A DNA stretch of 16,556 bases from an uncultured bacterium. GTDB taxonomy: Bacteria; Planctomycetota; UBA1135; GCA-002686595. A program made the translations under genes and the position numbers. Where the stretch lies: NCBI GenBank assembly GCA_902826945.1, contig CADEGS010000084.1:1-16556 (forward strand), written 5' to 3'. This document shows positions 5,545 to 12,927 of the stretch, piece after piece (within the stretch, counting starts at the first letter, position 1; the number at the start of each line of letters is the position of its first letter). Below the pieces are notes generated by a model. That model made no database searches, had not been told where the DNA came from, and saw only the letters and a program-made list of their open reading frames with translations.

Positions 5545-7686
5545 ATGGGCAAGGACGACGCGGACGGGGCGGAGCTGCTCGAGGGGCGCGACCTGCGCAC
5601 GGCGGCGAAGCAGCTCGCCAAGGGGCCGATGAAGTTCGCGTTCGGGTTCAAGGACCCGCGCACGCCGGTGCTCCTGCTGGCCAAGAACAAGAGCGCGAAC
5701 GCGCTGCGCAACGAGCTGAAGAAGGTCCACAAGGTGACCAAGGCCACGCACGGGATGGCGAGCGCGGAGGACAAGACGCTCGTGCTCGCGGTCGAGGGGC
5801 CCGACATCCCGAACATGGACCGCATGGTCAAGGTGCTCCTGCGCAAGGAGAAGGTCGGCAAGCTGACCGAGACGCGCGTCGAGGTGGCGGAGGACGCCGA
5901 GCGCCTGGCCGAGGAGGACGAGGAGGAGGTCGCGCTGGCGACGGCGCCGCGGGCGGCGGCGGCCGCGGCGAGCGCGAGCGCGACCGCTCCCGAGACGGAC
6001 CTCGAGGAGCTGCGCGCGCTCCAGGCGCGCATCCAGCAGCTCGAGGGGCCGATCGCGACGGCGCTGCAGCGCGTCGTGCAGGGCGGCGGCGACCCGCGCC
6101 CGATCCAGCAGTACGTCGGCCTGTGCACCGAGCTCGGGCGGCGCGCGCGCGGCTGCGGCGACGCGGCGCTGGTCGCCTTCGCGATGACGGCGCTGGAGCG
6201 CGCCAAGCGCATGAGCACCGTGCTCGAGCGCGCCGGCGGGCAGGCGGCCGCGTCGAGCGCGCCGGCGGCGCGGTCCTCCTCGGCGGCGAGCGCGCTCGAG
6301 GACGTCCCCGCCGGCGTGACCGTCGAGGGCGGCAAGGGCGACAACTCCGTCGGCGTCAAGAAGACCGGCGACGGGATCGAGATCAGCTTCAAGCACGAGA
6401 AGTCGCTCCCGCTCTTCGCGAAGAACTTCAAGGTGTGGGTCATCCCCTGCTACACGAAGGGGGGCCTGAAGGCCTCGATCGAGGGCACGGGCATGATCGG
6501 CAAGACCGACGGCGTGCAGGTCGCGGTCAAGGGCGCGGGCTCGATGGAGCTCGGCGTCGGCGGCACGAGCGAGGTCGTGACCGCCGGGCCGTACGGCTCG
6601 ATCGAGCTCTCCGCCGGGCTCTCGAGCTCGGTCAAGTACAGCGAGGGCTCGAGCGAGGCGCCCGACGGCTGGACCGTCGAGCCCTTCACCGTCTCGGTCA
6701 ACGGCACCGGCAAGGTCGGCGTCAAGGTCGAGGTCGAGGACGGCCCGAAGCTCGACGTCTCGCAGGAGGTCGCGAACTGGGAGCTGTTCGTGATCCGCGT
6801 CGGCCGCTACACGAAGGGGCAGTTCGAGGCGATCGACGTGCGCGCGGGCAAGGACCTCGAGCGCCTGATCGCCGCGCTCGAGCAGGCCGGGCCGCGCATC
6901 GAGGCGGCGGTCGAGCAGTACGCGCCGCAGTTCGTCAAGGACGGCGCCGTCGACGCGGCGGAGTGGGCGGCCGAGGACGAGACGTCGAAGGAGATCTATG
7001 ACGCCGCGGACAAGATCTTCCAGGACGTGAAGAAGGACACCGGCGTGGACGTCGGCGGCGGGGTCGAGGAGATCGTGCAGTCGCTCGTCGACGAGAACGG
7101 CGAGACCGCCGCCGAGGCGACGCGCCGCTACGAGAAGGAGGCCGAGACCTTCAACGCGACGCAGGAGGACCTGCACGCCGTGATGGGGGCGAGCGGCCTG
7201 AAGGGCGAGCTGCGCCCCTTCCGCTCGGCGGACGAGTACAACGCGATCATCGACGTGTGGCAGGCCGAGGGCGAGCTGCTCGTGAAGGGCAAGCCGGCGC
7301 CCGGCAAGTGGCGCGGCATGGTCGAGGAGCTCGTGAAGGTCGCGCGCCAGCGCCAGGCGCAGGCGAAGGCCCAGCAGGCGGCGCAGAAGAAGGCCGACGA
7401 CGACCGCGCCCAGGAGGTCGTGCGCGCCGCCGTGGCGGCGATGGAGGCCGCGCGCCCGGGCGCGCAGGGCCAGGGCAACGTGCTGAACAACCGGCTGCAG
7501 AAGACGCCCAACGCGACGGCGCAGTCCTTCTTCCAGAAGGGCTGGCAGGACTGGGCCGCGGCGGAGGCGGCGCGCCAGCAGGTCGCGGGGCTCTCCGGCG
7601 AGGCCAAGGCGCAGCGGGCGCGCGAGGCGATGGCCGCCTACGAGCGCGCGCGCGCCACGTTCACGACCGGCATCCAGCACCTGTAG
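5545..7686 (+). CDS. Unrecognised 713-residue multidomain cytoplasmic protein
   Basis: I do not recognise this protein as a whole. Residues 28-115 form a compact alpha/beta-looking module ('MKFAFGFKDPRTPVLLLAKN ... DKTLVLAVEG ... MVKVLLRKEKVG'). An acidic then Ala/Ser-rich linker follows (about 120-152). Residues 153-232 are helical, residues 233-255 are a second Ala/Ser linker, and about 262-425 are a glycine-rich, beta-strand-rich domain ('GIEISFKHEKSLPLF', 'SMELGVGGTSEVV', 'GSIELSAGLSSSVKYSEG'). From about 430 to the end the protein is mostly helical, with a Gln/Ala/Lys-rich coiled-coil-like stretch near 585-620 and 'SFFQKGWQDWAAAEAARQQ' near the C terminus. No signal peptide or membrane segment is visible. 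The Gly-rich beta region resembles, in style only, structural domains near extracellular contractile injection systems; that is a weak impression. The start is set by the GGAGGAG site. It lies 78 bp upstream of the lipoprotein gene and may share its transcript. Confidence 0.8.
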   Translation: MGKDDADGAELLEGRDLRTAAKQLAKGPMKFAFGFKDPRTPVLLLAKNKSANALRNELKKVHKVTKATHGMASAEDKTLVLAVEGPDIPNMDRMVKVLLRKEKVGKLTETRVEVAEDAERLAEEDEEEVALATAPRAAAAAASASATAPETDLEELRALQARIQQLEGPIATALQRVVQGGGDPRPIQQYVGLCTELGRRARGCGDAALVAFAMTALERAKRMSTVLERAGGQAAASSAPAARSSSAASALEDVPAGVTVEGGKGDNSVGVKKTGDGIEISFKHEKSLPLFAKNFKVWVIPCYTKGGLKASIEGTGMIGKTDGVQVAVKGAGSMELGVGGTSEVVTAGPYGSIELSAGLSSSVKYSEGSSEAPDGWTVEPFTVSVNGTGKVGVKVEVEDGPKLDVSQEVANWELFVIRVGRYTKGQFEAIDVRAGKDLERLIAALEQAGPRIEAAVEQYAPQFVKDGAVDAAEWAAEDETSKEIYDAADKIFQDVKKDTGVDVGGGVEEIVQSLVDENGETAAEATRRYEKEAETFNATQEDLHAVMGASGLKGELRPFRSADEYNAIIDVWQAEGELLVKGKPAPGKWRGMVEELVKVARQRQAQAKAQQAAQKKADDDRAQEVVRAAVAAMEAARPGAQGQGNVLNNRLQKTPNATAQSFFQKGWQDWAAAEAARQQVAGLSGEAKAQRAREAMAAYERARATFTTGIQHL

Positions 7687-7764
7687 CGGGCCGGCCGCGC
7701 GCGGCGCGGCGCCGGGGCGGCGCGGGCCCTCCAGGAACGCTCCCGGGGGGTCGATACAGGCCGC

Positions 7765-8769
7765 ATGCGAACCGCCTCGCTCGCGGCCTGCGCCGGCGCC
7801 TTCCTGGCGCTCGGCTGCGCGGCGCTCCGCCGCGCGGAGGCTCCGGACGAGCGCGCCGGCCAGGCCGGTGCAGCGCGCGCCGAGCGTGATGCGGCATCGA
7901 GCGCGGGCCGCGACGGCGCCGCGCTCGCCGCGGAGGATCGGTCCTCGCAGCCGGCGGCGTCGCCGGCGAGCGCGCTCCCTCCGGAGCTCGCGCACAGGCC
8001 CGCCGCGCAGCCGGCCTCGGCGCGCGCCGAGCGCGACGAGCTGCCGGCCGCGTCCGCCGCGCTGCCTTCGACCCGGCCGCTGGCAGGCGCTCCGCCGCCC
8101 GGCGGCGCGGGTGCGCCGGACGACGTCCCCGCGCTCGCGCGCGGGCTCCTGCCGCGCATCGGCGGCGGGCCGGACGCGGCGCCGCCCGGCGCCGACCCCG
8201 CTGCGCCCGCTCCCGCGCCCGTCGCGCTGGGGGAGGTGCGCGCGCACCCCTCGCGCCACCTCGGCGAGCGCGTGCGCTTCGTGCTCCAGCTCCAGACCTG
8301 CGCGCAGGACTGGAGCCCGTGCCTCTCGCGCTTCGGCCCCGAGGAGTGGATCGCCGCGCAGGGCTGGCCGGACGAGGCGTTCGTGTGGGAGGAGCGGGTC
8401 TTCGCCGACCCCGCCGCGCGGCTCTTCGCGCGCCGCGGCACGCCGCTCGCGCGCCGGCTGCTCGCGACGCGGCCCTACGAGCGCGTCGCGCTCGTCGGCG
8501 TGGTGCGCGAGGTCTTCGGCGACGAGCCGTGGGTCGAGCTCGAGTTGCTCGAGCCGCTCTTCGAGGAGGTCGGCGAGGGCACGGTGGTCGCGGTCGGCCG
8601 CGCCCTGGAGCTCCTCGACGCCGGGCAGCTCGAGCTGGCGCGCTCGCAGCTCGAGCGCGCGCAGTCGGCCCCGCTGCCCGCCCACGCGCGCGCCGAGATC
8701 GAGCGCCTGCTCGACGAGTGCGACCGCGCGCGCGAGCGCACCGAAGCGCTGCGCCGCGCGCTGCGCTGA
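7765..8769 (+). CDS. Putative lipoprotein with a disordered Ala/Pro spacer and a possible OB-like domain
   Basis: The protein has 334 residues. The N terminus 'MRTASLAACAGAFLALGCAA' looks like a lipoprotein signal with the Cys at 18, though the -3 position is Ala rather than the preferred Leu. Residues about 22-150 are rich in Ala, Pro, Ser and charged residues and are probably an unstructured spacer across the periplasm. Residues about 150-270 look folded: 'LGERVRFVLQLQTC', 'PYERVALVGVVREVFG' and 'PWVELELLEP' read like strands of a small beta-barrel, perhaps an OB fold. The last 60 residues are helical and end in 'RRALR'. The ribosome binding site is weak. Function is unknown; an envelope-attached accessory or binding protein is the safest reading. 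It converges on the small membrane protein gene 30 bp away. Confidence 0.7.
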   Translation: MRTASLAACAGAFLALGCAALRRAEAPDERAGQAGAARAERDAASSAGRDGAALAAEDRSSQPAASPASALPPELAHRPAAQPASARAERDELPAASAALPSTRPLAGAPPPGGAGAPDDVPALARGLLPRIGGGPDAAPPGADPAAPAPAPVALGEVRAHPSRHLGERVRFVLQLQTCAQDWSPCLSRFGPEEWIAAQGWPDEAFVWEERVFADPAARLFARRGTPLARRLLATRPYERVALVGVVREVFGDEPWVELELLEPLFEEVGEGTVVAVGRALELLDAGQLELARSQLERAQSAPLPAHARAEIERLLDECDRARERTEALRRALR

Positions 8770-8783
8770 CGGTCCGCGGGCGG

Positions 8784-8795
8784 CTCCCCGGGGAG
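8784..8795. terminator. Palindrome between convergent genes
   Basis: CTCCCCGGGGAG is a perfect 12-base palindrome in the 30-bp gap between the lipoprotein stop and the stop of the small membrane protein. It has no built-in loop or T tract, so a termination role rests mainly on its position. Confidence 0.25.
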
Positions 8796-8799
8796 GCGC

Positions 8800-9030
8800 T
8801 CAGAGCCCCGCGCGCAGCGCGAGCCAGAGCGCGCCGAGGGCCGCGCCCGCGACGCCGAGCATCCAGGCGGTGCTCGCCGCGAAGGTCGAGGCGAGCATCA
8901 GCACCAGGCCCGTCCCGAGCTGCGGCAGGCGCGTCTCCTTCTTCCCATAGAGGAAGAGGCCCAGGCCGACCGTGCCCACGAGCAGCGAGGCGATCACCCA
9001 GCCGGGGGAGAGGTTCGCGAGCGAAGGCAT
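8800..9030 (-). CDS. Small two- to three-helix membrane protein, 76 residues
   Basis: The frame starts at the ATG at 9030 and encodes 'MPSLANLSPGWVIASLLVG', then a hydrophobic segment (about 11-28), a basic turn 'YGKKETRLPQLG', and further hydrophobic segments (about 41-55 and 57-72). This layout, including the 'GWVIASLLVGTVG', 'LFLYGKK' and 'PQL' elements, matches a family of short conserved bacterial inner-membrane proteins that databases often label hypothetical or loosely 'amino acid transport protein'. I see nothing supporting a specific transport role. The reading frame continues upstream without a stop, but only the last 76 residues look like protein and there is no sensible earlier start. 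No strong Shine-Dalgarno is present. It is divergent from recN. Confidence 0.75.
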   Translation of the reverse strand: MPSLANLSPGWVIASLLVGTVGLGLFLYGKKETRLPQLGTGLVLMLASTFAASTAWMLGVAGAALGALWLALRAGL

Positions 9031-9201
9031 CCCGGGTCCATCGGCCGGGGCGAGCGCCGCGCTGGAGCGGCGGCCGGGGCGCGCATCCCGCGGGCTCTCC
9101 GGGCGCCGGGGAGGGCGCCTCCGCGGCTGCCGCGAGGCCCCGGCCGAAAGGACCGCCTCCGATTGCAACCCCCCCGGGCGGGAGCGATCCTCTCCCCGCG
9201 C

Positions 9202-10911
9202 ATGCTCACCGAGCTCGTCATCCGGGACCTGGCGCTGATCGAGGAGGCGCAGGTCGCCTTCGGCCCGGGCCTGAACGTCGTCAGCGGCGAGACGGGCGCG
9301 GGCAAGACGCTGCTCGTCACCTCGCTCGAGCTCCTGCTCGGGCTGGCGCCGCGCGGCGGGCTCGGGGCGCTCGTGCGCAAGGGCGCGGCCGAGGCGCGCG
9401 TCGAGGGGCGCTTCGAGCTCGGCGACGCGGAGCGGCGTCGGCGCCTCGCGGCGCGCGTGGCGCGCGAGCTGCCGGAGCTCGAGCTGGAGCTCGAGGGCGA
9501 GCTGATCCTCGGCCGGCGCGTGACGGCCGACGGGCGCTCGCGCGCGCACGTGGACCAGCGCCCGGTGCCGCTGCGCGCGCTGCGCGCGCTGGCGCCGCTC
9601 CTGCTCGAGATCCACGGCCAGAACGAGCACCAGGCGCTGCTCGAGCCCGCCGAGCAGCTGCGCCTGTACGACGGCTTCGCCGCGGCGGAGGCGGCGCTCG
9701 GCGCGTACCGCGAGGCGCGCGAGGGCTGGCTCGCGCTGCGGCGCGAGGGCGCGCGCGTGCGCGCCGAGGCCGACCTGCGCCGCGAGCGCATCGACCTCTT
9801 GCGCCACCAGCAGGCCGAGCTCGAGGGCGCGCGGCTGCGCGCGGGCGAGCACGCCGAGCTCGCGGCCGAGCGCGCGCTCTTGCGCCGCGCGGGCGAGCTG
9901 CGCGGCGTGCTCGGGCGCTGGTGCGACGCGCTCTACGAGGGCGAGGGCGCGCTGCGCGACACGCTCGGGCAGGCGGAAGGCGAGCTCGAGCGCTGGGAGG
10001 GCGTGCTGGGGACGCTCGCGGCGGTGCTCGAGGACGTGCGCGCGGCGCGCGTGCACGTCGAGGAGGCCGGCGCGGCGCTGCGCTCGCGGCTCGACGCGGT
10101 CGTCGAGGATCCCGCGCGGCTGGAGGGAGTCGAGGAGCGCCTGGCCGAGCTCGAGCGCCTGCAGGCGAAGTACCGCGCGGACGAGGACGGGCTGCTCGAG
10201 CGCGCGCGCGCGGCGGGGCTCGAGCTCGAGCGGCTGGAGGGCGAGGAGGCGGGCGCGGACGCGCTCGAGGCGCGCGAGGCCGAGGCGCTGGCGCGCGTGG
10301 CGGCGGGGGCGCAGAAGCTCTCCGAGCGCCGGCGCGGCGCGGCGCGCAAGCTCGCGCGCACGGTCGAGGGCGTGCTCGCCGACCTCGGGCTCGCCAAGGC
10401 GCGCTTCGAGCCCGCGCTGGAGCCGACCGACGCGGCGGGCGACGACGAGGAGCGTTTCGGCCCGCGCGGCGCCGAGACGGCCGAGTTCCGGCTGGCGGCG
10501 AACCCCGGCGAGGACCTGCGCGCGCTGCGCCACGTCGCCTCGGGCGGCGAGACGGCGCGCATCATGCTGGCCTTGCGCACGGTGCTCAGCGCGGCCGACC
10601 GCGGGCGCACGCTCGTCTTCGACGAGATCGACGCGGGCGTCGGCGGGCGGCTCGGACCCGAGGTCGGCGCGCACCTGCGGCGGCTGGCCGACCACCACCA
10701 GGTCCTGTGCGTGACGCACCTGCCGGCGATCGCGGCGCAGGCGCAGGTGCACTGGAAGGTCGCGAAGGAGACGCAGGACGGCCGCACGCGCACCGCGATC
10801 GTCGCGCTCGAGGGCGAGGCGCGCGTGGCCGAGGTGGCGGACATGATCGCCGGCGGCGCGCGCCACGCGAGCGCGCGCGCCGAGGCGCGCCGGCTGCTGG
10901 GGACGCCGTGA
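9202..10911 (+). CDS. recN: DNA repair ATPase RecN
   Basis: RecN is an SMC-like ATPase that acts on double-strand breaks with RecA. The 569-residue length fits the family (about 550-570). The N terminus 'MLTELVIRDLALIEEAQVAF' is the standard opening. Walker A 'GETGAGKT' is at residues 29-36, and the RecN-typical 'EIHGQNEHQALL' follows around residue 135. A long charged coiled-coil region rich in Glu, Ala and Arg occupies about 150-400. The ABC signature 'ASGGETARIMLALR' lies at about 446-459, Walker B 'TLVFDEIDAGVGG' at about 470-482, and the switch His in 'CVTHLPAIAAQA'. I chose the ATG at 9202 because it begins the conserved N terminus; no good Shine-Dalgarno precedes it. It heads a compact operon, and its TGA overlaps the GTG start of the isomerase gene. 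Confidence 0.95.
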   Translation: MLTELVIRDLALIEEAQVAFGPGLNVVSGETGAGKTLLVTSLELLLGLAPRGGLGALVRKGAAEARVEGRFELGDAERRRRLAARVARELPELELELEGELILGRRVTADGRSRAHVDQRPVPLRALRALAPLLLEIHGQNEHQALLEPAEQLRLYDGFAAAEAALGAYREAREGWLALRREGARVRAEADLRRERIDLLRHQQAELEGARLRAGEHAELAAERALLRRAGELRGVLGRWCDALYEGEGALRDTLGQAEGELERWEGVLGTLAAVLEDVRAARVHVEEAGAALRSRLDAVVEDPARLEGVEERLAELERLQAKYRADEDGLLERARAAGLELERLEGEEAGADALEAREAEALARVAAGAQKLSERRRGAARKLARTVEGVLADLGLAKARFEPALEPTDAAGDDEERFGPRGAETAEFRLAANPGEDLRALRHVASGGETARIMLALRTVLSAADRGRTLVFDEIDAGVGGRLGPEVGAHLRRLADHHQVLCVTHLPAIAAQAQVHWKVAKETQDGRTRTAIVALEGEARVAEVADMIAGGARHASARAEARRLLGTP

Positions 10912-11909
10912 GCGGGCCGCTCGGTCCGCTGCGCTTCCAGCGCCGCTTCCTCGAGAAGCCCTGGGGCGGGCGCGCGCTCGAGCGCCGCCCGGGGATCGCG
11001 CTGCCGGCGGGCGCGCGCGTGGGGGAGACGTGGGAGCTCGTGGACCGCGAGGCGGAGAACTCGCTCGTCGCCGAGGGCGCGCCGGAGGGCCTCGCGCTGC
11101 GCGCGCTGATGGAGGCCGACGCGCGCGCGCTGCTCGGCAAGGCGCCGGCGGGCAAAGGGGGACGCTTCCCGCTGCTCGTGAAGTACATCGACGCGGCCGA
11201 GGAGCTCTCGGTGCAGGTGCACCCCGACGACCTGTGCGCGGCGCGGCTGGGCGGCAGCGCCGAGGCCAAGACCGAGGCCTGGTACGTCGTGGACGCGGCG
11301 CCGGGGGCCGCGCTCTACGCCGGCCTCAAGCCCGGCGTGACGCGCGCCGACCTGGCGCGCATCGGCTCGACCCCGGAGGTCGTCGAGGCGCTGTGGCGCT
11401 TCGAGGTCGCGCCCGGCGACTGCATGGTCGTGCCGGGCGGCACCGTGCACGCGATCGGGCGCGGCGTGACGATCCTCGAGGTGCAGCAGAACTCGGACAC
11501 GACCTACCGGCTGTGGGACTGGGGGCGCGTCGGGCTCGACGGCCGGCCGCGCGAGACGCACCTCGAGGCCGCGCTGGAGGCCGCGAGCTACGGCGCGCCG
11601 CGCCGGCCCCCGGTGCAGGCCGTGTGGGAGGACAAGGGCGCCCTGGCGCGCGCCCCGCTGGCGCGCTCGCGCTTCTTCGGCATGAACGCCCTGCGCGTGC
11701 GGGAGGAGGCGCGCCTGGCGACCGGCGGGCAGTTCCAGATCTACGCCGTGCTCGAGGGACGCGGAACGCTGCGCGCGCGCGAGGGCGGGGCGCGTATGCT
11801 CTCGCCCGGCGACGTGTGGCTGGTCCCCGCGGCGTGCGGGTACCACTGGGTGGCGCCCGCGGCCGGCGCGGAGGGGCTCCTGCTCGTCCAGCTCCTGCAC
11901 CGAGCCTGA
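10908..11909 (+). CDS. manA: Mannose-6-phosphate isomerase, type I (short bacterial form)
   Basis: This cupin zinc enzyme interconverts mannose-6-phosphate and fructose-6-phosphate, linking mannose and GDP-mannose metabolism to glycolysis. The start is a GTG whose last bases overlap the recN stop (GTGA). The 333-residue protein begins 'LRFQRRFLEKPWGGR', typical of the family. Metal ligands are visible: Q103 and H105 in 'SVQVHPDD', E123 in 'KTEAWYVV' and H181 in 'GGTVHAIG'. The conserved 'EVQQNSDTTYRLWDWGR' at 191-207 is also present. The length fits the Bacillus-type short ManA rather than the ~390-residue enterobacterial form. A second cupin barrel ('GDVWLVPAACGYHWV') closes the protein. Its place between recN and a pseudouridine synthase suggests housekeeping co-transcription rather than a pathway link. 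Confidence 0.93.
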   Translation: MSGPLGPLRFQRRFLEKPWGGRALERRPGIALPAGARVGETWELVDREAENSLVAEGAPEGLALRALMEADARALLGKAPAGKGGRFPLLVKYIDAAEELSVQVHPDDLCAARLGGSAEAKTEAWYVVDAAPGAALYAGLKPGVTRADLARIGSTPEVVEALWRFEVAPGDCMVVPGGTVHAIGRGVTILEVQQNSDTTYRLWDWGRVGLDGRPRETHLEAALEAASYGAPRRPPVQAVWEDKGALARAPLARSRFFGMNALRVREEARLATGGQFQIYAVLEGRGTLRAREGGARMLSPGDVWLVPAACGYHWVAPAAGAEGLLLVQLLHRA

Positions 11910-11910
11910 C

Positions 11911-12927
11911 ATGGCATCCAGGAAAGAGAGACGCCCGGCCCGCGCCGGGAAGACGCGGCAGAGAGGCGCCGTCGCCGGCGAGCGCGCGCGCGCGCCGGCC
12001 GAGCCGCAGGCCGAGGAGGCCGGGGGCGAGCCGCGCCTCGTGCGCCTGAACAAGGTGCTGGCGGACAACGGCGTCGCCTCGCGCCGCCACGCCGACCGGC
12101 TGATCGCCGCCGGGCAGGTCACCGTGGACGGCGAGATCGTGACCGAGCTCGGGACCAAGGTGGACCCGGCGCTGCAGAAGGTCGAGATCGACGGCGTCGT
12201 GCTGCGCCCCGAGGGCGAGCGCCACAACTACTACCTCCTGAACAAGCCCGCCGGCGTCGTGTGCACGAACGACGCGCGCGAGGCGCGTCCGCGCGCCGTG
12301 GACCTGATCGGCGACCGCAAGAAGGGCCGCATCTTCCCCGTCGGGCGGCTCGACGAGGAGACGGTCGGGCTCCTGATCCTGACCAACGACGGCGACTTCG
12401 CGAACCGCCTGGCGCACCCGCGCTACCAGGTGCCGAAGACCTACCGCGTGCAGGTCGATGGCTGGGTCAAGGACGCGGACGTGGAGGCGCTGCGCGACGG
12501 CGTGCGCGTGGCGGGCTTCCGGGCCGATTTCGAGCGCGTGCGCCTGCTCAAGCGCGGCGAGCGCTCGTCGTCCCTGCTCGTGACGCTGCGCGAGGGCAAG
12601 AACCGCGAGATCCGGCGCGTGTTCGCGGCGCTCGAGCTGCGCGTGCGCAAGCTGTGGCGCGTCGCGATCGGAACGCTGCACGCGCGCGGGCTCAAGGTCG
12701 GCCACTGGCGCCCGCTGACGCGGCCGGAGATCGACGAGCTGCTGGCGCTCTCGGACGCCCGGCCGGCCCGCCCCCCCCGCTCGTCCGGGGCGCCCGGGCG
12801 TTCCCGTCCCGAGCGCGTCCGCGAGCCCGCGAGCGACGAGCGCGGCGCAGGCGCCGAGCGTCGCCACGGCGGCGCCGGGGCGCGGGATTCGGCCCCGCGC
12901 CGGCGCTATCATCCGCGCCCGCGATGA
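11911..12927 (+). CDS. 16S/23S rRNA pseudouridine synthase, RsuA/RluB family
   Basis: The enzyme converts a specific rRNA uridine to pseudouridine. Residues 1-42 are a basic, disordered lead. An S4 RNA-binding domain follows (about 43-95, 'RLNKVLADNGVASRRHADRL'). The catalytic domain opens with 'YLLNKPAGVVCT' and carries 'VGRLDEETVGLLILTNDG', with the catalytic Asp148. The conserved 'KTYRV' and 'REGKNREIRRVF' elements are present. After about residue 278 comes a disordered Arg/Pro/Gly-rich tail of some 60 residues, which is longer than usual. The S4 domain and overall form favour RluB-type 23S modification, but RsuA or RluF type cannot be excluded. The start is one base after the isomerase stop and the stop overlaps the next start (ATGA). 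Confidence 0.9.
   Translation: MASRKERRPARAGKTRQRGAVAGERARAPAEPQAEEAGGEPRLVRLNKVLADNGVASRRHADRLIAAGQVTVDGEIVTELGTKVDPALQKVEIDGVVLRPEGERHNYYLLNKPAGVVCTNDAREARPRAVDLIGDRKKGRIFPVGRLDEETVGLLILTNDGDFANRLAHPRYQVPKTYRVQVDGWVKDADVEALRDGVRVAGFRADFERVRLLKRGERSSSLLVTLREGKNREIRRVFAALELRVRKLWRVAIGTLHARGLKVGHWRPLTRPEIDELLALSDARPARPPRSSGAPGRSRPERVREPASDERGAGAERRHGGAGARDSAPRRRYHPRPR
12771..12778 (+). repeat. C8 homopolymer in the pseudouridine synthase tail
   Basis: Eight C in a row fall in the disordered C-terminal tail, just after the catalytic domain. In the reading frame the run forms C-CCC-CCC at 12771-12777, a potential slippage site. A -1 shift here enters the frame of the following M16 peptidase gene, which is open all the way to its start. 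Confidence 0.7.

Noticed and set aside
4960..8685. Very long minus-strand open frame opposite the 713-residue gene and the lipoprotein gene
   Set aside because: The translation is monotonous Arg/Ala/Leu/Asp-rich with no fold or motif; it is the antisense shadow of real plus-strand genes at very high G+C.
9031..10866. Upstream extension of the small membrane protein antisense to recN
   Set aside because: Only the last 76 residues look like real protein; the rest is the shadow of recN.
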